Shown here in pieces: positions 23,638-37,707 of a stretch of 64,000 nt of DNA. The DNA is from Glandiceps talaboti (lineage: Eukaryota; Hemichordata; Enteropneusta; Spengelidae): positions 21,522,942 to 21,586,941 of the forward strand of contig NC_135564.1 of the NCBI RefSeq assembly GCF_964340395.1. Direction: 5' to 3'. The translations under genes were made by a program, and so were the position numbers. The notes beneath the pieces were generated by a model that did no database searches, was not told where the DNA came from, and worked only from the letters and a program-made list of their open reading frames with translations. Every line of letters starts with the position of its first letter. Positions within the stretch are counted from its first letter, which is position 1.

Positions 23638-26600
23638 ATGACGTAATCAGTAACCAGGATTTCTATTATTTTATGTTTATCTATAGAATTGTCTACTTCG
23701 GTAGATGTAATCAGTAACCAGGATTTCTATTATTATATGTTTATCTATAGAATTGTCTCCATCGGTAGATGTAATCAGTAACCAGGATTTCTATTATTAT
23801 ATGTTTATCTATAGAATTGTCTCCATCGGTAGATGTAATCAGTAACCAGGATTTCTATTATTATATGTTTATCTATAGAATTGTCTCCATCGGTAGATGT
23901 AATCAGTAACCAGGATTTCTATTATTTTATGTTTATCTATAGAATTGTCTCCATCGGTAGATGTAATCAGTAACCAGGATTTCTATTATTATATGTTTAT
24001 CTATAGAATTGTCTACTTCGGTAGATGTAATCAGTAACCAGGATTTCTATTATTATATGTTTATCTATAGAATTGTCTACTTCGGTAGATGTAATCAGTA
24101 ACCAGGATTTCTATTATTTTATGTTTATCTATAGAATTGTCTACTTCGGTAGATGTAATCAGTAACCAGGATTTCTATTATTATATGTTTATCTATAGAA
24201 TTGTCTACTTCGGTAGATGTAATCAGTAACCAGGATTTCTATTATTTTATGTTTATCTATAGAATTGTCTACTTCGGTAGATGTAATCAGTAACCAGGAT
24301 TTCTATTATTATATGTTTATCTATAGAATTGTCTACTTCGGTAGATGTAATCAGTAACAAGGATTTCTATTATTATATGTTTATCTATAGAATTGTCTAC
24401 TTTGGTAGATGTAATCAGTAACCAGGATTTCTATTATTTTATGTTTATCTATAGAATTGTCTACTTCGGTAGATGTAATCAGTAACCAGGATTTCTATTA
24501 TTATATGTTTATCTATAGAATTGTCTACTTTGGTAGATGTAATCAGTAACCAGGATTTCTATTATTTTATGTTTATCTATAGAATTGTCTACTTTGGTAG
24601 ATGTAATCAGTAACCAGGATTTCTATTATTTTATGTTTATCTATAGAATTGTCTACTTCGGTAGATGTAATCAGTAACCAGGATTTCTATTATTATATGT
24701 TTATCTATAGAATTGTCTACTTTGGTAGATGTAATCAGTAACCAGGATTTCTATTATTTTATGTTTATCTATAGAATTGTCTACTTCGGTAGATGTAATC
24801 AGTAACCAGGATTTCTATTATTTTATGTTTATCTATAGAATTGTCTACTTCGGTAGATGTAATCAGTAACCAGGATTTCTATTATTATATGTTTATCTAT
24901 AGAATTGTCTACTTCGGTAGATGTAATCAGTAACCAGGATTTCTATTATTATATTTTTATCTATAGAATTGTCTACTTCGGTAGATGTAATCAGTAACCA
25001 GGATTTCTATTATTGTATGTTTATCTATAGAATTGTCTACTTTGGTAGATGTAATCAGTAACCAGGATTTCTATTATTTGATGTTTATCTATAGAATTGT
25101 CTACTTCAGTAGATGTAATCAGTAACCAGGATTTCTATTATTTTATGTTAATCTATAGAATTGTCTACTTCGGTAGATGTAATCAGTAACCAGGATTTCT
25201 ATTATTTTATGTTTATCTATAGAATTGTCTACTTTGGTAGATGTAATCAGTAACCAGGATTTCTATTATTTTATGTTTATCTATAGAATTGTCTACTTTG
25301 GTAGACGTAATCAGTAACCAGGATTTCTATTATTTTATGTTTATCTATAGAATTGTCTACTTTGGTAGATGTAATCAGTAACCAGGATTTCTATTATTAT
25401 ATGTTTATCTATAGAATTGTCTACTTCGGTAGATGTAATCAGTAACCAGGATTTCTATTATTATATGTTTATCTATAGAATTGTCTACTTCGGTAGATGT
25501 AATCAGTAACCAGGATTTCTATTATTATATGTTTATCTATAGAATTGTCTACTTCGGTAGATGTAATCAGTAACCAGGATTTCTATTATTATGTGTTTAT
25601 CTATAGAATTGTCTACTTCGGTAGATGTAATCAGTAACCAGGATTTCTATTATTATATGTTTATCTATAGAATTGTCTACTTCGGTAGATGTAATCAGTA
25701 ACCAGTATTTCTATTATTATGTGTTTATCTATAGAATTGTCTACTTCGGTAGATGTAATCAGTAACCAGGATTTCTATTATTATATGTTTATCTATAGAA
25801 TTGTCTACTTCGGTAGATGTAATCAGTAACCAGGATTTCTATTATTATATGTTTATCTATAGAATTGTCTACTTCGGTAGATGTAATCAGTAACCAGGAT
25901 TTCTATTATTATATGTTTATCTATAGAATTGTCTACTTCGGTAGATGTAATCAGTAACCAGGATTTCTATTATTATATGTTTATCTATAGAATTGTCTAC
26001 TTCGGTAGATGTAATCAGTAACCAGGATTTCTATTATTTTATGTTTATCTATAGAATTGTCTACTTCGGTAGATGTAATCAGTAACCAGGATTTCTATTA
26101 TTTTATGTTTATCTATAGAATTGTCTACTTCGGTAGACGTAATCAGTAACCAGGATTTCTATTATTTTATGTTTATCTATAGAATTGTCTACTTCGGTAG
26201 ATGTAATCAGTAACCAGGATTTCTATTATTGTATGTTTATCTATAGAATTGTCTACTTCGGTAGATGTAATCAGTAACCAGGATTTCTATTATTTTATGT
26301 TTATCTATAGAATTGTCTACTTCGGTAGATGTAATCAGTAACCAGGATTTCTATTATTATATGTTTATCTATAGAATTGTCTACTTCGGTAGATGTAATC
26401 AGTAACCAGGATTTCTATTATTTTATGTTTATCTATAGAATTGTCTACTTCGGTGGTTGTAATCAGTAACCAGGATTTCTATTATTTTATGTTTATCTAT
26501 AGAATTGTCTACTTTGGTAGATGTAATCAGTAACCAGGATTTCTATTATTTTATGTTTATCTATAGAATTGTCTACTTCGGTAGATGTAATCAGTAACCA

Positions 26601-29600
26601 GGATTTCTATTATTTTATGTTTATCTATAGAATTGTCTACTTCGGTAGATGTAATCAATAACCAGGATTTCTATTATTTTATGTTTATCTATAGAATTGT
26701 CTACTTCGGTAGATGTAATCAATAACCAGGATTTCTATTATTTTATGTTTATCTATAGAATTGTCTACTTCGGTAGATGTAATCAATAACCAGGATTTCT
26801 ATTATTTTATGTTTATCTATAGAATTGTCTACTTCGGTAGATGTAATCAGTAACCAGGATTTCTATTATTATATGTTTATCTATAGAATTGTCTCCATCG
26901 GTAGATGTAATCAGTAACCAGGATTTCTATTATTATATGTTTATCTATAGAATTGTCTACTTCGGTAGATGTAATCAGTAACCAGGATTTCTATTATTAT
27001 ATGTTTATCTATAGAATTGTCTACTTCGGTAGATGTAATCAGTAACCAGGATTTCTATTATTATGTGTTTATCTATAGAATTGTCTACTTCGGTAGATGT
27101 AATCAGTAACCAGGATTTCTATTATTATATGTTTATCTATAGAATTGTCTACTTCGGTAGATGTAATCAGTAACCAGGATTTCTATTATTATATGTTTAT
27201 CTATAGAATTGTCTACTTCGGTAGATGTAATCAGTAACCAGGATTTCTATTATTATATGTTTATCTATAGAATTGTCTACTTCGGTAGATGTAATCAGTA
27301 ACCAGGATTTCTATTATTATATGTTTATCTATAGAATTGTCTACTTCGGTAGATGTAATCAGTAACCAGGATTTCTATTATTTTATGTTTATCTATAGAA
27401 TTGTCTACTTCGGTAGATGTAATCAGTAACCAGGATTTCTATTATTATGTGTTTATCTATAGAATTGTCTACTTCGGTAGATGTAATCAGTAACCAGGAT
27501 TTCTATTATTATATGTTTATCTATAGAATTGTCTACTTCGGTAGATGTAATCAGTAACCAGGATTTCTATTATTGTATGTTTATCTATAGAATTGTCTAC
27601 TTCGGTAGATGTAATCAGTAACCAGGATTTCTATTATTTTATGTTTATCTATAGAATTGTCTACTTCGGTAGATGTAATCAGTAACCAGGATTTCTATTA
27701 TTATATGTTTATCTATAGAATTGTCTACTTCGGTAGATGTAATCAGTAACCAGGATTTCTATTATTATATGTTTATCTATAGAATTGTCTACTTCGGTAG
27801 ATGTAATCAGTAACCAGGATTTCTATTATTTTATGTTTATCTATAGAATTGTCTACTTTGGTAGATGTAATCAGTAACCAGGATTTCTATTATTATGTGT
27901 TTATCTATAGAATTGTCTACTTCGGTAGATGTAATCAGTAACCAGGATTTCTATTATTATATGTTTATCTATAGAATTGTCTACTTCGGTAGATGTAATC
28001 AGTAACTAGGATTTCTATTATTATATGTTTATCTATAGAATTGTCTACTTCGGTAGATGTAATCAGTAACCAGGATTTCTATTATTATATGTTTATCTAT
28101 AGAATTGTCTACTTCGGTAGATGTAATCAGTAACCAGGATTTCTATTATTATATGTTTATCTATAGAATTGTCTACTTCGGTAGATGTAATCAGTAACCA
28201 GGATTTCTATTATTTTATGTTTATCTATAGAATTGTCTACTTCGGTAGATGTAATCAGTAACCAGGATTTCTATTATTATATGTTTATCTATAGAATTGT
28301 CTACTTCGGTAGATGTAATCAGTAACCAGGATTTCTATTATTATATGTTTATCTATAGAATTGTCTACTTCGGTAGATGTAATCAGTAACCAGGATTTCT
28401 ATTATTATATGTTTATCTATAGAATTGTCTACTTCGGTAGATGTAATCAGTAACCAGGATTTCTATTATTATATGTTTATCTATAGAATTGTCTACTTCG
28501 GTAGATGTAATCAGTAACCAGGATTTCTATTATTATATGTTTATCTATAGAATTGTCTACTTCGGTAGATGTAATCAGTAACCAGGATTTCTATTATTTT
28601 ATGTTAATCTATAGAATTGTCTACTTCGGTAGATGTAATCAGTAACCAGGATTTCTATTATTTTATGTTAATCTATAGAATTGTCTACTTTGGTAGATGT
28701 AATCAGTAACCAGGATTTCTATTATTTTATGTTAATCTATAGAATTGTCTACTTTGGTAGATGTAATCAGTAACCAGGATTTCTATTATTTTATGTTTAT
28801 CTATAGAATTGTCTACTTCGGTAGATGTAATCAGTAACCAGGATTTCTATTATTGTATGTTTATCTATAGAATTGTCTACTTCGGTAGATGTAATCAGTA
28901 ACCAGGATTTCTATTATTATATGTTTATCTATAGAATTGTCTACTTCGGTAGATGTAATCAGTAACCAGGATTTCTATTATTTTATGTTTATCTATAGAA
29001 TTGTCTACTTCGGTAGATGTAATCAGTAACCAGGATTTCTATTATTATATGTTTATCTATAGAATTGTCTACTTCGGTAGATGTAATCAGTAACCAGGAT
29101 TTCTATTATTATATGTTTATCTATAGAATTGTCTACTTCGGTAGATGTAATCAGTAACCAGGATTTCTATTATTTTATGTTTATCTATAGAATTGTCTAC
29201 TTTGGTAGATGTAATCAGTAACCAGGATTTCTATTATTATGTGTTTATCTATAGAATTGTCTACTTCGGTAGATGTAATCAGTAACCAGGATTTCTATTA
29301 TTATGTGTTTATCTATAGAATTGTCTACTTCGGTGGTTGTAATCAGTAACCAGGATTTCTATTATTATGTGTTTATCTATAGAATTGTCTACTTCGGTAG
29401 ATGTAATCAGTAACCAGGATTTCTATTATTATATGTTTATCTATAGAATTGTCTACTTCGGTAGATGTAATCAGTAACCAGGATTTCTATTATTATATGT
29501 TTATCTATAGAATTGTCTACTTCGGTAGATGTAATCAGTAACCAGGATTTCTATTATTTTATGTTTATCTATAGAATTGTCTACTTTGGTAGATGTAATC

Positions 29601-32600
29601 AGTAACCAGGATTTCTATTATTTTATGTTTATCTATAGAATTGTCTACTTCGGTAGATGTAATCAGTAACCAGGATTTCTATTATTATATGTTTATCTAT
29701 AGAATTGTCTACTTTGGTAGATGTAATCAGTAACCAGGATTTCTATTATTATATTTTTATCTATAGAATTGTCTACTTCGGTAGATGTAATCAGTAACCA
29801 GGATTTCTATTATTATATGTTTATCTATAGAATTGTCTACTTCAGTAGATGTAATCAGTAACCAGGATTTCAATTATTGTATGTTTTATCTATAGAATTG
29901 TCTACTTCGGTAGATGTAATCAGTAACCAGGATTTCTATTATTATATGTTTATCTATAGAATTGTCTACTTCGGTAGATGTAATCAGTAACCAGGATTTC
30001 TATTATTTTATGTTTATCTATAGAATTGTCTACTTTGGTAGATGTAATCAGTAACCAGGATTTCTATTATTATATGTTTATCTATAGAATTGTCTACTTC
30101 GGTAGATGTAATCAGCAACCAGGATTTCTATTATTTTATGTTTATCTATAGAATTGTCTACTTCGGTAGATGTAATCAGTAACCAGGATTTCTATTATTT
30201 TATGTTTATCTATAGAATTGTCTACTTTGGTAGATGTAATCAGTAACCAGGATTTCTATTATTATATGTTTATCTATAGAATTGTCTACTTTGGTAGATG
30301 TAATCAGTAACCAGGATTTCTATTATTTTATGTTTATCTATAGAATTGTCTACTTCGGTAGATGTAATCAGTAACCAGGATTTCTATTATTTTATGTTTA
30401 TCTATAGAATTGTCTACTTCGGTAGATGTAATCAGTAACCAGGATTTCTATTATTGTTTGTTTATCTATAGAATTGTCTACTTCGGTAGATGTAATCAGT
30501 AACCAGGATTTCTATTATTTTATGTTTATCTATAGAATTGTCTACTTCGGTAGATGTAATCAGTAACCAGGATTTCTATTATTATATGTTTATCTATAGA
30601 ATTGTCTACTTCGGTAGATGTAATCAGTAACCAGGATTTCTATTATTATATGTTTATCTATAGAATTGTCTACTTCGGTAGATGTAATCAGTAACCAGGA
30701 TTTCTATTATTATATGTTTATCTATAGAATTGTCTACTTCGGTAGATGTAATCAATAACCAGGATTTCTATTATTTTATGTTTATCTATAGAATTGTCTA
30801 CTTTGGTAGATGTAATCAGTAACCAGGATTTCTATTATTATATGTTTATCTATAGAATTGTCTACTTCGGTAGATGTAATCAGTAACCAGGATTTCTATT
30901 ATTTTATGTTTATCTATAGAATTGTCTACTTTGGTAGATGTAATCAGTAACCAGGATTTCTATTATTGTATGTTTATCTATAGAATTGTCTACTTCGGTA
31001 GATGTAATCAGTAACCAGGATTTCTATTATTATATGTTTATCTATAGAATTGTCTACTTTGGTAGATGTAATCAGTAACCAGGATTTCTATTATTTTATG
31101 TTTATCTATAGAATTGTCTACTTCGGTAGATGTAATCAGTAACCAGGATTTCTATTATTATATGTTTATCTATAGAATTGTCTACTTCGGTAGACGTAAT
31201 CAGTAACCAGGATTTCTATTATTGTATGTTTATCTATAGAATTGTCTACTTCGGTAGATGTAATCAGTAACCAGGATTTCTATTATTATATGTTTATCTA
31301 TAGAATTGTCTACTTCGGTAGATGTAATCAGTAACCAGGATTTCTATTATTATATGTTTATCTATAGAATTGTCTACTTCGGTAGATGTAATCAGTAACC
31401 AGGATTTCTATTATTATATGTTTATCTATAGAATTGTCTACTTCGGTAGACGTAATCAGTAACCAGGATTTCTATTATTATATGTTTATCTATAGAATTG
31501 TCTACTTCGGTAGATGTAATCAGTAACCAGGATTTCTATTATTATATGTTTATCTATAGAATTGTCTACTTCGGTAGATGTAATCAGTAACCAAGATTTC
31601 TATTATTATATGTTTATCTATAGAATTGTCTACTTCGGTAGATGTAATCAGTAACCAGGATTTCTATTATTATATGTTTATCTATAGAATTGTCTACTTC
31701 GGTAGACGTAATCAGTAACCAGGATTTCTATTATTATATGTTTATCTATAGAATTGTCTACTTCGGTAGATGTAATCAGTAACCAGGATTTCTATTATTT
31801 TATGTTCATCTATAGAATTGTCTACTTCGGTAGATGTAATCAGTAACCAGGATTTCTATTATTATATGTTTATCTATAGAATTGTCTACTTTGGTAGATG
31901 TAATCAGTAACCAGGATTTCTATTATTATATGTTTATCTATAGAATTGTCTACTTCGGTAGATGTAATCAGTAACCAGGATTTCTATTATTTTATGTTTA
32001 TCTATAGAATTGTCTACTTCGGTAGATGTAATCAGTAACCAGGATTTCTATTATTATATGTTTATCTATAGAATTGTCTACTTCGGTAGATGTAATCAGT
32101 AACCAGGATTTCTATTATTTTATGTTTATCTATAGAATTGTCTACTTCGGTAGATGTAATCAGTAACCAGGATTTCTATTATTATATGTTTATCTATAGA
32201 ATTGTCTACTTCGGTAGATGTAATCAGTAACCAGGATTTCTATTATTATATGTTTATCTATAGAATTGTCTACTTCGGTAGATGTAATCAGTAACCAGGA
32301 TTTCTATTATTTTATGTTTATCTATAGAATTGTCTACTTCGGTAGATGTAATCAGTAACCAGGATTTCTATTATTGTATGTTTATCTATAGAATTGTCTA
32401 CTTCAGTAGATGTAATCAGTAACCAGGATTTCTATTATTGTATGTTTATCTATAGAATTGTCTACTTTGGTAGATGTAATCAGTAACCAGGATTTCTATT
32501 ATTTTATGTTTATCTATAGAATTGTCTACTTCGGTAGATGTAATCAGTAACCAGGATTTCTATTATTATATGTTTATCTATAGAATTGTCTACTTTGGTA

Positions 32601-33180
32601 GATGTAATCAGTAACCAGGATTTCTATTATTTTATGTTTATCTATAGAATTGTCTACTTCGGTAGATGTAATCAGTAACCAGGATTTCTATTATTGTATG
32701 TTTATCTATAGAATTGTCTACTTCGGTAGATGTAATCAGTAACCAGGATTTCTATTATTTTATGTTTATCTATAGAATTGTCTACTTCGGTAGATGTAAT
32801 CAGTAACCAGGATTTCTATTATTATATTTTTATCTATAGAATTGTCTACTTCGGTAGACGTAATCAGTAACCAGGATTTCTATTATTATATGTTTATCTA
32901 TAGAATTGTCTACTTCGGTAGATGTAATCAGTAACCAGGATTTCTATTATTTTATGTTTATCTATAGAATTGTCTACTTCGGTAGATGTAATCAGTAACC
33001 AGGATTTCTATTATTATATGTTTATCTATAGAATTGTCTACTTCGGTAGATGTAATCAGTAACCAGGATTTCTATTATTATATGTTTATCTATAGAATTG
33101 TCTACTTCGGTAGATGTAATCAGTAACCAGGATTTCTATTATTATGTGTTTATCTATAGAATTGTCTACTTCGGTAGATG
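23638..33180. repeat. 64-bp satellite, ~149 copies, 9.5 kb
   Basis: The unit reads GTAGATGTAATCAGTAACCA, GGATTTCTATTATTATATGT, TTATCTATAGAATTGTCTAC, TTCG. The start GTAGATGTAA falls at 23701, 24661, 25621, 26581, 27541, 28501 and 29461, each exactly 960 bp (15 units) apart. A single 1-bp net insertion near 29880 shifts the later phase. Variation concentrates at two places: TTATTA/TTATTT/TTATTG with ATG/GTG after it, and CTTCGG/CTTTGG. The first copies and one at about 26893 have TCTCCATCGG. Stops occur in all frames, so it is non-coding. Confidence 0.98.
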
Positions 33181-33284
33181 TTGTCCAGAAAAATAAATGT
33201 TCGACTTTCGGAAATCTTTTTGTTTGTACGTACTTATCGCTGATGCTCATAGTAAAACATGTTGTTGCTGGTAGTGTTTGTTTT

Positions 33285-33435
33285 TTGTTCTTCTTCTTCT
33301 TCTTCTTCTTCTTGCTGTTCTTGTTGTTGTTCTTGTTCTTGTCGTCGCCGTCATAGTAGCGGTCATTGTTCATTTTGCTGACGGTATTGTTATTGTCATC
33401 GTCGTCGTCGCTCTTGTTGTTGTTGTTGTTGTTTA
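33285..33435. repeat. Compound (TTC)n/(TTG)n/(GTC)n trinucleotide tract
   Basis: CTTCTTCTTC run, then TTG/TTC mixture, GTCGTCGCCGTC, and a second TTG run near 33411-33432. It makes poly-L/F/V and poly-K/N frames that are artefacts. Confidence 0.9.
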
Positions 33436-34159
33436 TAACTATATCTACAGGAAATTGTTACCCAGGTTCTTATCAAGACATATCTAACAAAAAGCTGAAG
33501 TATAGGATGCCGATGGCATGTAATTGAAAGAATAGCTAATATGAAGTAATTACAGTCTATCCTACTGGCCTTGCTTTTGTTCTGAATGGTAATAGCAAGT
33601 CCAGTATCATGATAGATTATAATTACTTCGTTATTAACTTCATACCTGGATGATTGACAACATTCATAGACATAATAGTTATTATGCAAATTACATTTAA
33701 AACATAAACTCTGAATGTTGGAAAAAAATTCAACAATATAATAATTATACATGCCTTGTAGCTTATTTCGCATATTCCTAGAATTTAATACGTAACGTTA
33801 ACGTGGATGATCTTTTCTCAGACATTTGCAGCCCAGACAAGTATTCATCTAAAGCTTTTAAGTTGAACAAGTCGATTACTTTGATTGGTTTGGGACGTGA
33901 ATTCAGATTGCTCATCTCGTATAGGTTACATCAAAATGTGTCTGACTTGTGTTATTTGGTATACTAACGAATTGGAATTCAGTGAAGGTATGTTGTGCAT
34001 CATTAATATACAGTGACCATACAGTTTGACAATCACAACTATTTCATTTTCTATCACAATCGTCAAGGGACTTGTGGGTTCAAATCGTGAGCAGTAGAAG
34101 TATTTGAATAGTGATAAACCGTTAGTAAAATCCAGCACGACACATCATCTTGAATTAAA
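33436..34159. other. Unique sequence without recognised gene
   Basis: AT-rich. A 125-codon minus-strand frame (33396-33773) begins in the poly-trinucleotide tract and has no recognised domain. Confidence 0.45.
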
Positions 34160-34460
34160 GTCATGATGCTTGAATGGTTAGAGTGGTTGGCTTGGAATTT
34201 GCAGGTAATGGGTTCGAACTCCGTCGTTGCTGTTTATATCTGAATGCCTCAGTCAACCCAGCTGTATAATTGGGGACCTGGTAGGATAGAGGTTGCAATG
34301 TGAATGCTTTAATCATACACACCGATAGACGCTGAAATGGATTAAATGCTCCCCTTGGAGTTGAAGAAGTATAGCGGTAGTTGTGACACTTTAGATCCGT
34401 ACCAGCACTTTGAGCAATGTGGGAATGTACTATATAAAATCTAACTAGAAACTATTATCA
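34160..34460 (+). mobile_element. tRNA-derived SINE, copy 1
   Basis: The head is tRNA-like. An A-box-like TGGTTAGAGTGG lies at 34175-34186 and a B-box-like GGTTCGAACTCC at 34211-34222 (one base longer than the GGTTCGANTCC consensus), so an RNA polymerase III promoter is implied. The central and 3' parts contain GCTCCCCTTGGAGTTGAAGA and CACTTTGAGCAATGTGGGAA followed by CTATATAAAAT. The tail recalls LINE-derived tails of core/V-type animal SINEs (CTTTGAG...CTATATAAA). The central and tail regions match the minus-strand block at 60862-61004, which confirms a dispersed family. Confidence 0.82.
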
Positions 34461-34785
34461 GCATGACAAGTAAATGAAATAAATATTCAATGAAATAGGG
34501 CAAGTGCTTGATCTTGATAAGGTCAAATTACGACAGTGATTTGTTCAGTTTGTGCAAGACTAGAACTTTATTTGAGAATAATCTTAAGATATACGTACTA
34601 TTTGACACTTAGATAGACCTCCACACATTGATTGCATAAAAACAGAGACTATATTTTTTTTCAATTAAATACCAGTAATTGTTCTTTTTTTAACTTTTGC
34701 TTTCATATGTTATGCAGTTGTGTGAAGTTAGTTCGCTGATGATAACGGCAGGAAATGATGGTTTTCAATGTGTGTGTGTGTGTGA
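34461..34785. other. AT-rich spacer
   Basis: No feature recognised between the SINE and the CAGA tract, apart from short T-runs. Confidence 0.5.
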
Positions 34786-34792
34786 CACAGAC

Positions 34793-34831
<39 letters not shown>

Positions 34832-34834
34832 GGC

Positions 34835-34879
<45 letters not shown>

Positions 34880-34882
34880 GGC

Positions 34883-34934
<52 letters not shown>

Positions 34935-34935
34935 G
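34786..34935. repeat. (CAGA)n tetranucleotide microsatellite
   Basis: About 37 units of ACAG with CAGGCAGA interruptions at about 34830 and 34880, preceded by a short GT run. All long frames here (DRQT or CLSV repeats) are artefacts. Confidence 0.97.
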
Positions 34936-35823
34936 GGGAGAGAGGGGGAATACTCGTCACGGAGTACGCCCTCTACCAACATTACTTGATATTTAGATAT
35001 GGTCCTTTCAAGCACCAAATATAGTAATGACCCTTTCATTTATCTGGTGGCAGTATAATACAGTGACTGTGTTAAGTGAATGGACAACAATACACCCGTA
35101 ATGATAACAAGATAAAGATGGTAATAATAATAATTTTGATTATAATAACATGTTCAATTCACGTGATGAGTACAACGTAGGGTTAATATTGGAATATAGC
35201 TATACACATATGTACATTGCTGGAGGTGACCAATTACCAGAATAAATAGCTTTACAATACAAAGCCAAGTCTTTGAATAAGGGAATATAATTCACGTGTG
35301 ATCAGAATACCACTAGAATCTTTCTAATTCTCTTCTGTTGATATCTTGGTATTTTCAACTCCTTAAATGACAGACTTCTGTGTAAGACTGGCTAAGAAAT
35401 ACAAAGTACTATAATATCCAGACATTTGAATGAAATTAATTGACCTCGACACAACAGTTTCCTTGCTAGATAGTGTCCGTGCTCTTCGACAAAATTTGAA
35501 CTCTTCTAGGTTTGCTGTAATTGTCTGAAATTTCGACTAAAACACATCCTGTTCTATTGGGGGAGGGGGGTTCTTAGCAAATGTGATAAATTTTACATCA
35601 TAATCTTCAACGTTTTGGTTATTTCTTCCAAACCTTACACATTACAAGTGACAATACTGCAAAACTATAATTGTTATCTAAGGTTTTGGTAATTTTGCAT
35701 TTTTATCAGCAAAATATCAAAAACAATAGATCGGGAGATGTTGAAGCCTAAATTCGCCCCTGAGCGGACTTTCTTTTAAGAGAATGAAAATTCAGTTGAC
35801 ACATCGTCAAAATTTAAGAGATT
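34936..35823. other. Unique sequence without recognised gene
   Basis: No array, RNA or protein family recognised. Contains a GGGGGAGGGGGG tract near 35560. Confidence 0.5.
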
Positions 35824-36531
35824 TGTCATATTTGCCATATTTGCCATATTTGCCATATTTGTCATATTTGTCATATTTGCCATATTGCCATATTTGTCAT
35901 ATTTGCCATATTTGCCACATTTGTCATATTTGTCATATTTGTCATATTTGCCATATTTGCCATATTTGTCATATTTGCCATATTTGTCATATTTGCCATA
36001 TATGCCATTTGTCATATTTGCCATATTTGTCATATTTGTCATATTTGCCATATTTGTCATATTTGTCATATTTGTCATATTTGCCATATATGCCATTTGT
36101 CATATTTGCCATATTTGTCATATTTGTCATATTTGCCATATTTGCCATATTTGCCATATTTGTTATATTTGCCATATTTGCCATATTTGTCATATATGCC
36201 ATTTGTCATATTTGCCATATTTGTCATATTTGCCATATTTGCCACATTTGTCATATTTGTCATATTTGCCATATTTGTCATATTTGCCATATATGCCATT
36301 TGTCATATTTGCCATATTTGTCATATTTGCCATATTTGTCATATTTGTCATATTTGTCATATTTGCCATTTGTCATATTTGCCATATTTGTCATATTTGT
36401 CATATTTGTCATATTTGCCATATATGCCATTTGTCATATTTGCCATATTTGCCATATTTGTCATATTTGCCATATTTGCCACATTTGTCATATTTGTCAT
36501 ATTTGCCATATTTGTCATATTTGTCATACAT
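35824..36531. repeat. 9-bp minisatellite (GCCATATTT/GTCATATTT), ~78 copies
   Basis: Units are TTGCCATAT and TTGTCATAT in mixed order. Occasional CCATATATGCCATTTGTCAT segments (near 35998, 36086, 36193, 36291 and 36420) shift the frame and mark longer repeating blocks. Nine bases is three codons, so all plus frames stay open up to 267 codons (YLP, CHI or VIF readings). I regard these as artefacts. Confidence 0.96.
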
Positions 36532-37209
36532 AATATACTTCAAAGCGATTATGAAATTAATTTCATCTGTAACAGATATTGAGCGCAATCAGATGCTTAG
36601 GGACCGGACAGAATTTACGGCAGGGGGTGGGCCTGGGGAGAATTTATCTCTGACTTGGTTTTTTTCCTGGCCCCCCCATCCACTGTGACCAAAATTTCAC
36701 AGCCCCCTCTTTCAAAAGTATAAGAATTTCATGGCCCCCCCCCCAAAAAAAAAGAGAAAAAAAGTGCACAATATCCTGCCCCCTACAATAACTAAAAAGA
36801 GTACAATTTTTTTGTTACTGTAGCACAACTGTAATATTTCTTTTGGTACTACTATTTATGTTACTATGTCAGCCCAAACAACTTAGTAGTTGTAGAGGAA
36901 GTTTTTCATTAAAAAAAACAACAAACCATTTTGACTATACATGTAATCATACACATGTGGTATAATCTTGTTTATTTCCCAACTAGACACCATAAGTAGT
37001 CATCACTTAATACCAAGGCATTTGATGTGGTGGTTTTAACTGTCATTCACTGATACATACACAGAAACACAGACACAGAGTAAACACACATTCACATGCG
37101 TGATTTGTGAAAAACTGTAGTGGAGACATTTGTGGGGAGTATCTAAGGACATCACATCACCTACATAGTGTATTCAAATATCTATTTATACTCATAACAC
37201 AATAACTAT

Positions 37210-37500
37210 CTAATGTCAGACATTTGTGATGTCATGAAGTGCTAGCAAACTAAGGATTTTATGCACACTGAGGTCTGACAAATATAGCTTTCACTTTCCT
37301 ACACCAAATGCATTACCAATACACATGACATTTGTGACTTCATGAAAGTGCAAAGAAATTCAGAATGTTGTGGAATACTTAGATGTAATCAATATGCTTT
37401 CAGTTCCAAAACCATACATATTTAAACCTATAGTGTCAGGCATTTGTGTCTTCATGATGGGGACAGCAAATTCAGAATTGTATTCAATACACTGTACAGT
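37210..37500. repeat. Three degenerate ~110-bp units
   Basis: GTCAGACATTTGTGATGTCA, GACATTTGTGACTTCATGAA and GTCAGGCATTTGTGTCTTCA start near 37214, 37327 and 37435. Each is followed by an AGCAAA/AAATTCAGAAT segment. An old tandem triplication inside the TIR element. Confidence 0.6.
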
Positions 37501-37707
37501 GATCAGATGAGTATTACTCACAGTTTTCTAAACCATTCACATTAAGCTTGAAGTGCAGTGTCAATGATGAATAGCCTTTGCAATACAATCCCTTTATTCA
37601 TAATCTTGAATTTATATAAAGGCAAGTTTCCATGATCCAGCCAGTCTACCTGATATAGTTTGAACAATAAGGGAACCATCCTGGTCTTTTTGATGGCTAG
37701 ACTCATT

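Noticed and set aside
23638-33180. CRISPR array (regular direct repeats)
   Set aside because: No unique spacers: the entire 64-bp unit is repeated with only point variants. Eukaryotic satellite.
34165-34235. Functional tRNA gene
   Set aside because: A/B-box-like motifs are present, but the B-box has an extra base, no cloverleaf acceptor pairing is evident, and the downstream SINE body matches a second copy.
35784-36688. 249- and 267-codon plus-strand frames of YLP/CHI/VIF repeats
   Set aside because: Translation of the 9-bp satellite; sense changes with frame and flanking residues are unrelated.
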